A stretch of 64,000 nucleotides of DNA, taken from assembly GCA_002633025.1 (NCBI GenBank), contig NMRB01000865.1, positions 42,840 through 106,839 of the forward strand. Reading direction: 5' to 3'. The notes under the pieces were generated by a model. It saw only the letters and a list, made by a program, of their open reading frames with translations, had not been told where the DNA came from and made no database searches. Numbering within the stretch: position 1 is the first letter of the stretch; each line of letters begins with the position of its first letter. Positions 60,178 to 64,000 of the stretch are shown piece by piece. The position numbers and the translations under genes were made by a program. This DNA is from Notospermus geniculatus (Eukaryota; Nemertea; Pilidiophora; Heteronemertea; Lineidae).

Positions 60178-60861
60178 CATGTTCCCGAAGCCATCGTTAG
60201 GTTAAAACTGGGGAAATGCATAGCGTAACGACGGGTGTTCGAAAAACATGGACTATGGATCAATGGACTCTGGAGTACTGGACTGTGGAAACCATGGACT
60301 GAACAGTCATAACTACCTCACTGACAGACGCCGCCTGAAATGAAAACCTCTTCTCCGACAGGAAATTAGGAGCTGAGTCTTGAGTGATTGAGAAGCTGTC
60401 ATCGCCGGGTGTTGTCGGGTCACATCGAATGTTCGTTTACATGTAGCTTACAAACTTCGAATTTTCATATAACAATGTCTGTGTCTTCTCTGTTTGATTC
60501 ACAAGGCTTCAGCAGCCTAGAATGGTCTTGTTGGGCCTAATATCGGTGTGCATGGAGAGTAGCCTAGCCTAGTTTTTCGTCGTCTCTTCCCGAGCAAATT
60601 AAAGGCATTATTTTTTTATCAACCAGTAATGAAAATTCAGTAGCCTATTGTGCATGCACAAGACTGGTGTGTTATTCGCGATGACGTCTTCGTACACAAC
60701 CATGAAAACAGAGGCAGGCGGCGCATGTCAGTGAGGTATTCATGACTGGTCAGTCCATGGTTTCCGCAGTCCAGTAGTCCAGAGTCCATTGATCCATAGT
60801 CCATGTTTTTCGAACACCCCGTAACGACATCGTTAACCTAACGACGGCTTCGGGAACATGG
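60178..60861. mobile_element. Middle nested palindromic element
   Basis: CCATGTTCCCGAAGCCATCG and its complement (60833-60861, one difference) bound it. It lies inside the Harbinger-like element and is itself split. Confidence 0.7.
60233..60819. mobile_element. Innermost MITE with 9-base duplication
   Basis: CGTAACGAC stands exactly on both sides (60224-60232, 60820-60828). The arms GGGTGTTCGAAAAACATGGA... pair for about 70 bases, with CATTGATCCATAGTCC complementing GGACTATGGATCAATG. It is Mutator-like by duplication size. Confidence 0.82.
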
Positions 60862-61297
60862 GTCCTGGTCCGTAAAAAATCGATCAAATGGGCTTTTGCG
60901 TTGTCGTATCCGAAAAATTAGGGGCAAACGGACTATCTGTGTGCCAAAGAACTCTGTATAAATCTGTTCAGTGGCATCCGGTAGATCCAGGACGGTTTGG
61001 GACATCTTTCGAACGAATATACACCATTACCAAAAGTAGCATCCACTAAATACAGACAAATGAACAAATATGAAAGATGTTAACAGGTACGTAAATACCT
61101 CCATCTATACATATAGAACTTATTGCTTGTCATAATATTACACGTGTTTCTATTCCTGAAGTCGCTTTCAGTTGTTGACTTGAATTCGACGACTCCCTCT
61201 TCCCTGTCAGACGATCTGTTGGTTGAGGTTCCAGAAAAGTCTGCGAAGCTATGTGGAACTCCAAGCATCGTTGGACATGCATTATCGACAACGCGAA

Positions 61298-61416
61298 GGG
61301 TCGTATTTTAGAATGTTCCTTAACGTTAAGGTCGACCTTAAGTCCATTGTAAAACCACCGAGAACAATAGATTTAAGGTGGACCTTAATGTTAAGGAGCG
61401 TTCTAAAACACGACCC
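61298..61416. mobile_element. GGGTCGTATTTTAG palindromic MITE in the G26 leader
   Basis: GGGTCGTATTTTAGAATG pairs with CGTTCTAAAACACGACCC. GAA stands on both sides. The sister leaders (GAACTCAAAGTGATCCAAC) are empty. Confidence 0.7.
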
Positions 61417-61483
61417 GAAGTGATCCAACATAGATGGAGGTTATGCCTGTGTAATGTACATGCACATGTATCCTTTCCTCTCA

Positions 61484-61604
61484 AGGGCCTGTATTCTAGA
61501 AGCTTCCTTAACTCTAAAGGTTTACCTTTAGCTATTGTTTGCAGGGCAGAATACAAAAGCTTAAAGTGGACCTTAGAGTTAAGGAGGCTTCTAGAATACG
61601 GGCA
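61484..61604. mobile_element. GTATTCTAGAAGC palindromic MITE in the G26 leader
   Basis: GTATTCTAGAAGCTTCCTTA pairs with TAAGGAGGCTTCTAGAATAC. Same family as 16247-16453. The sister leaders of G22 and G25 are empty. Confidence 0.75.
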
Positions 61605-61683
61605 TGACAGCCGTAACGCAATCTTGGTTGTGACGTACTGTCCCTATTCCTCTATACTGTTGTTGAATTTGTACGTTTGAGAG

Positions 61684-62878
61684 ATGATTCCGATGGAAAG
61701 GCTGGGATCGTCCACCGTTGTCGACCTGCCCACCGACGTTCCCGGTGGAGATTTCAGTCAGCTTGAAAAATTCGTTGATTTCTACCAAGGCTACTTGATG
61801 TTGGTCATATACTCCGTCGGTATCATCGGCAACACGATTTCATTCATCGTCTTCTTCAGGGCGAGACACAGAGAGGATGCGTCGGTTCAGTATCTCAGCG
61901 TCCTTTCCGTGTCCGACACCTGCGTAAAGCAGGGTTCATTGGCACACGGATCCGGTCCGTTTTCAGTCCGTTTGCCCCTATTTTTGCGGATACGACAACG
62001 CAAAAGTCAATGTGATCGATTTTTTACGGACCTGAGTCGGACAAAATCCGTGTGCCAATGAACCCTGCATAATTCTGTTCTATGGCGCCACAAGGTGGAT
62101 TCGATACGGACTGAGACATGTCACGAACGGCAGGTATTCTTATAACATACTCAGCAGTACATTCGCTTGTAAGCTGAACGTTTATTTAGTCCACGTGTCT
62201 TTTTGTATCTCTGGATGGCTGATTGTGACTTTCACTGTGGAAAGAGCTTTCGTCGTCTGGTTCCCCTTACACCGGGCCAGGATCACAACAAGGATGAGAA
62301 AAGTTGCCATAGCAACCGTCATCATGGCCGCCATGATGCTGGGCATTCATCTTTTCGTTCTAATCGACTATCGGCTCACTGGGACAATCTTCGATTGCTC
62401 TCACACAACGCCTCCTACTATAAGTGGCATTCTCTTCCAATTCGACACAGCCATGTACTATATCCCAAGCTTTCTGATCTTCTCTTCAAATATCATGATT
62501 GTCTTCGGTATCGCCAGAGCCCGGCGCGCGGCCATCAGGGAAACGATGTCACAACCCAAAAAACAACAGGACACAAGGATGGTTGTATCTTTAATGACTG
62601 TATCGACGCTCTACGTTATATTTCTGTTACCAGCATCCACACTGTACATGTACTATATATTCGTAAGGGAAAACTCCACAAGTTACAACCAGATTGTCTT
62701 TTCAAGACTTCTCATGCGACTTTTCTTGAGGTTATCGCAAATAAATTATTGTAGCAATTTTTTAGTGTACGGACTCACTTTGCCATTCTACCGTGCTGAA
62801 GTTTCCAAATTCTTCACTCTGTGTAGGCTGGTTAGTAAAGTCAGCAAGTCTCACACGGGAAAAGATCTAGGCTTCTGA
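61684..62878 (+). pseudogene. G26: GPCR split by a MITE in TM2
   Basis: It starts M-I-P-M-E-R-L-G-S-S-T-V-V. The frame is lost after L-S-V-S-D-T-C-V, where a 142-base element interrupts TM2. The receptor resumes after 62070 and is open from TM3 (C-I-S-G-W-L) to a TGA at 62878. It is the most divergent plus-strand member: TM5 lacks one residue (M-Y-Y-I-P-S-F for M-Y-N-Y), TM7 reads N-Y-C-S-N-F-L-V-Y, and the tail (F-T-L-C-R-L-V-S-K) lacks the cysteine pair. The leader holds two further MITEs. Confidence 0.87.
61928..62069. mobile_element. 142-base Harbinger-like MITE inside G26
   Basis: GCAGGGTTCATTGGCACACG pairs with CGTGTGCCAATGAACCCTGC. TAA is duplicated (61925-61927, 62070-62072), and sister genes read TGCGTAATTCTGTTC without a break. 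It is a short relative of 60136-60958, only 1 kb away. Confidence 0.86.
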
Positions 62879-62880
62879 AA

Positions 62881-63318
62881 TTTGTGCATCCTGCGCAATG
62901 GCAGCATGGGCCCATTTTATAAGTCCAGTGAACGTTGATAATTTTTTTTACAAAATTCACGTTACTCTTGGCGTAGGCACTTCATTAATCTCGGATATCT
63001 ATAGAAGTCGGCTCAATAAAGTCACACTTAGAAGCTTTGTTTTGTCTTGAAATTCGGCATGATGATAGAGGATACTACATGTACATGTATATTATATACG
63101 TGGATATATCCTGATGCAACGGGTGGTTGATTTTGCAAAGACAACTTTGTTATGGTCTCAATTTTACTTTCTTGAGCAGTGTTGTTCGATTGCTTTCTAA
63201 AGTCTCCCTACTGCCCCACGTTTTTTGCACCTATTCCACCAGGGCCGGGCATTCCGTCCTCGGTTCATCACAATCACCGGTCGCCACGGGTAGTTGCTAG
63301 TTTTTCATAATACATGTA
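62881..63318. other. Downstream of G26, unassigned
   Basis: No gene. The standard downstream module of the plus arm is absent. A double TACATGTACATGTA lies at 63075-63088, and another TACATGTA at 63311-63318 abuts the next element. Confidence 0.5.
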
Positions 63319-63716
63319 CACTCATGGCCAAAAGTAAATGGACAGCAGTTTATCTTGAATATCTCCAAACCAATGGGGTGAAGAAAATTGAATCCGACAT
63401 ATGTAGTGGCAAATTTTCCTGGCTATCTAATGGTATCAGCGTCGAAAAAATCCGCTGAAAACCGCATTGGACAGAAGGAATTTTGTAAAGGTATGTTTTT
63501 TGCTACTTTTTTATTTGCATGATTTCATTCAACATTTTTATATCACTGTGTTCTACTCATCGAGGTCTTTCAAAAAATATCCTGAAATTTCAAATATTCC
63601 GTGTAGAAATGTGATTTTTGGGGCACTACCACATATGTCGGATTCAATTTTCTCCACCCCATTGGTTTGGAGATATTCAAGATAAACTGCTGTCCATTTA
63701 CTTTTGGCCATGAGTG
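63319..63716. mobile_element. Tc1-like MITE with TA duplication
   Basis: The ends CACTCATGGCCAAAAGTAAA and its complement pair, and the arms continue for well over 100 bases (AATTGAATCCGACATATG / CATATGTCGGATTCAATT). TA flanks it (63317-63318, 63717-63718). The end sequence is of the Tc1 type. No transposase is seen. Its left TA is the end of a TACATGTA. Confidence 0.85.
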
Positions 63717-64000
63717 TACGTACCTTCGAAGAACGAGATACTACCTACTGGTAGCATTTTCCAGCAATGCACTGCATTCGAGGACAGATTGGGAACCAAT
63801 CGACTTAAAGGGCTCCGCACACTGGCGACTAAAATGGGGGCGACTACCGATGCGACTACTACGTCGCCTGCCGTAATTACCTTTGCGGTCGATCAATGAT
63901 GTCATCCACGACATCACTGATCTTCCAAAGAAGCATTTGTCGCAAACAAGTCAACAAAAACTAAAAAATCTGAAAAATGTTCAGTCGCTTCTGTGGTCGC
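63717..64000. other. Unassigned right edge
   Basis: No gene is recognised. From about 63807 (TTAAAGGGCTCCGCACACTGG) the sequence resembles the left end of a TTA-target element whose right end lies outside the window. Confidence 0.4.

Larger units (their letters stand above)
60136..60958. mobile_element. Harbinger-like MITE with nested insertions, TAA duplication
   Basis: The ends GGGTTCATTGGCACACGGAT-like and ATCTGTGTGCCAAAGAAC match the 142-base element at 61928-62069. TAA stands on both sides (60133-60135, 60959-60961). The centre is filled by two further elements. TAA or TTA targets are typical of PIF/Harbinger. Confidence 0.75.

Overview
This is animal nuclear DNA, most likely from a marine invertebrate deuterostome. 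I lean towards an echinoderm, because of the dense short palindromes TACATGTA and TAGGCCTA, the load of small inverted-repeat transposons, and an intronless family-A GPCR expansion like those known in sea urchins. The species is not certain. There are no bacterial operons, CRISPR arrays or rRNA genes.

The window is one tandem array of single-exon rhodopsin-class GPCR genes of about 340-350 codons, all from one lineage-specific family. Genes G1-G17 (58-32750) lie on the minus strand and G18-G26 (36745-62878) on the plus strand, so the two arms are head-to-head around a switch zone at 32.8-36.7 kb. Twelve minus genes (G3-G8, G11-G14, G16, G17) and three plus genes (G18, G19, G25) have intact frames. 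G1, G9, G21, G22 and G24 carry frameshifts. G20 and G26 are each split by a small transposon, and G23 has a 5' deletion plus a stop in TM7. G2, G10, G15 and an orphan C-terminus at 45.9 kb are fragments. Strongly decayed relatives lie at 26.3, 30.3-30.9, 33.4 and 34.1 kb.

The receptors keep the seven-helix plan but have E-R-A instead of D/E-R-Y after TM3, F-L-L-P instead of C-W-x-P in TM6, N-F-x-x-Y instead of N-P-x-x-Y in TM7, and no TM4 tryptophan. The N-terminus and first and second outer loops vary, while TM5-TM7 is nearly identical across both arms. This pattern suits chemoreceptors or peptide receptors; the ligand cannot be read from the sequence.

Each gene was duplicated together with its flanks. 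Minus genes carry an ATAAAAATA-type TATA candidate at a fixed distance (about 130 or about 211 bases) before the ATG. Most plus genes carry a conserved block (GATCAAAATAG...ACAAATTTAGCA), and one promoter class has TCTATAAAAG. Because flanks are paralogous, many transposon insertions can be resolved against an empty site in a sister copy. I see about 30 inverted-repeat elements with target duplications of 2, 3, 4, 5, 8 and 9 bases, several nested, one carrying a helicase-motif fragment, plus a LINE 3' relic and tRNA-like sequences.

The most interesting signal is that paralogue comparison shows exact 6-base gains turning TA into TACATGTA or TAGGCCTA at many independent sites. The first is what excision of a TA-targeting Tc1-type element with CA...TG ends would leave, and such an element is present at 63319-63716.
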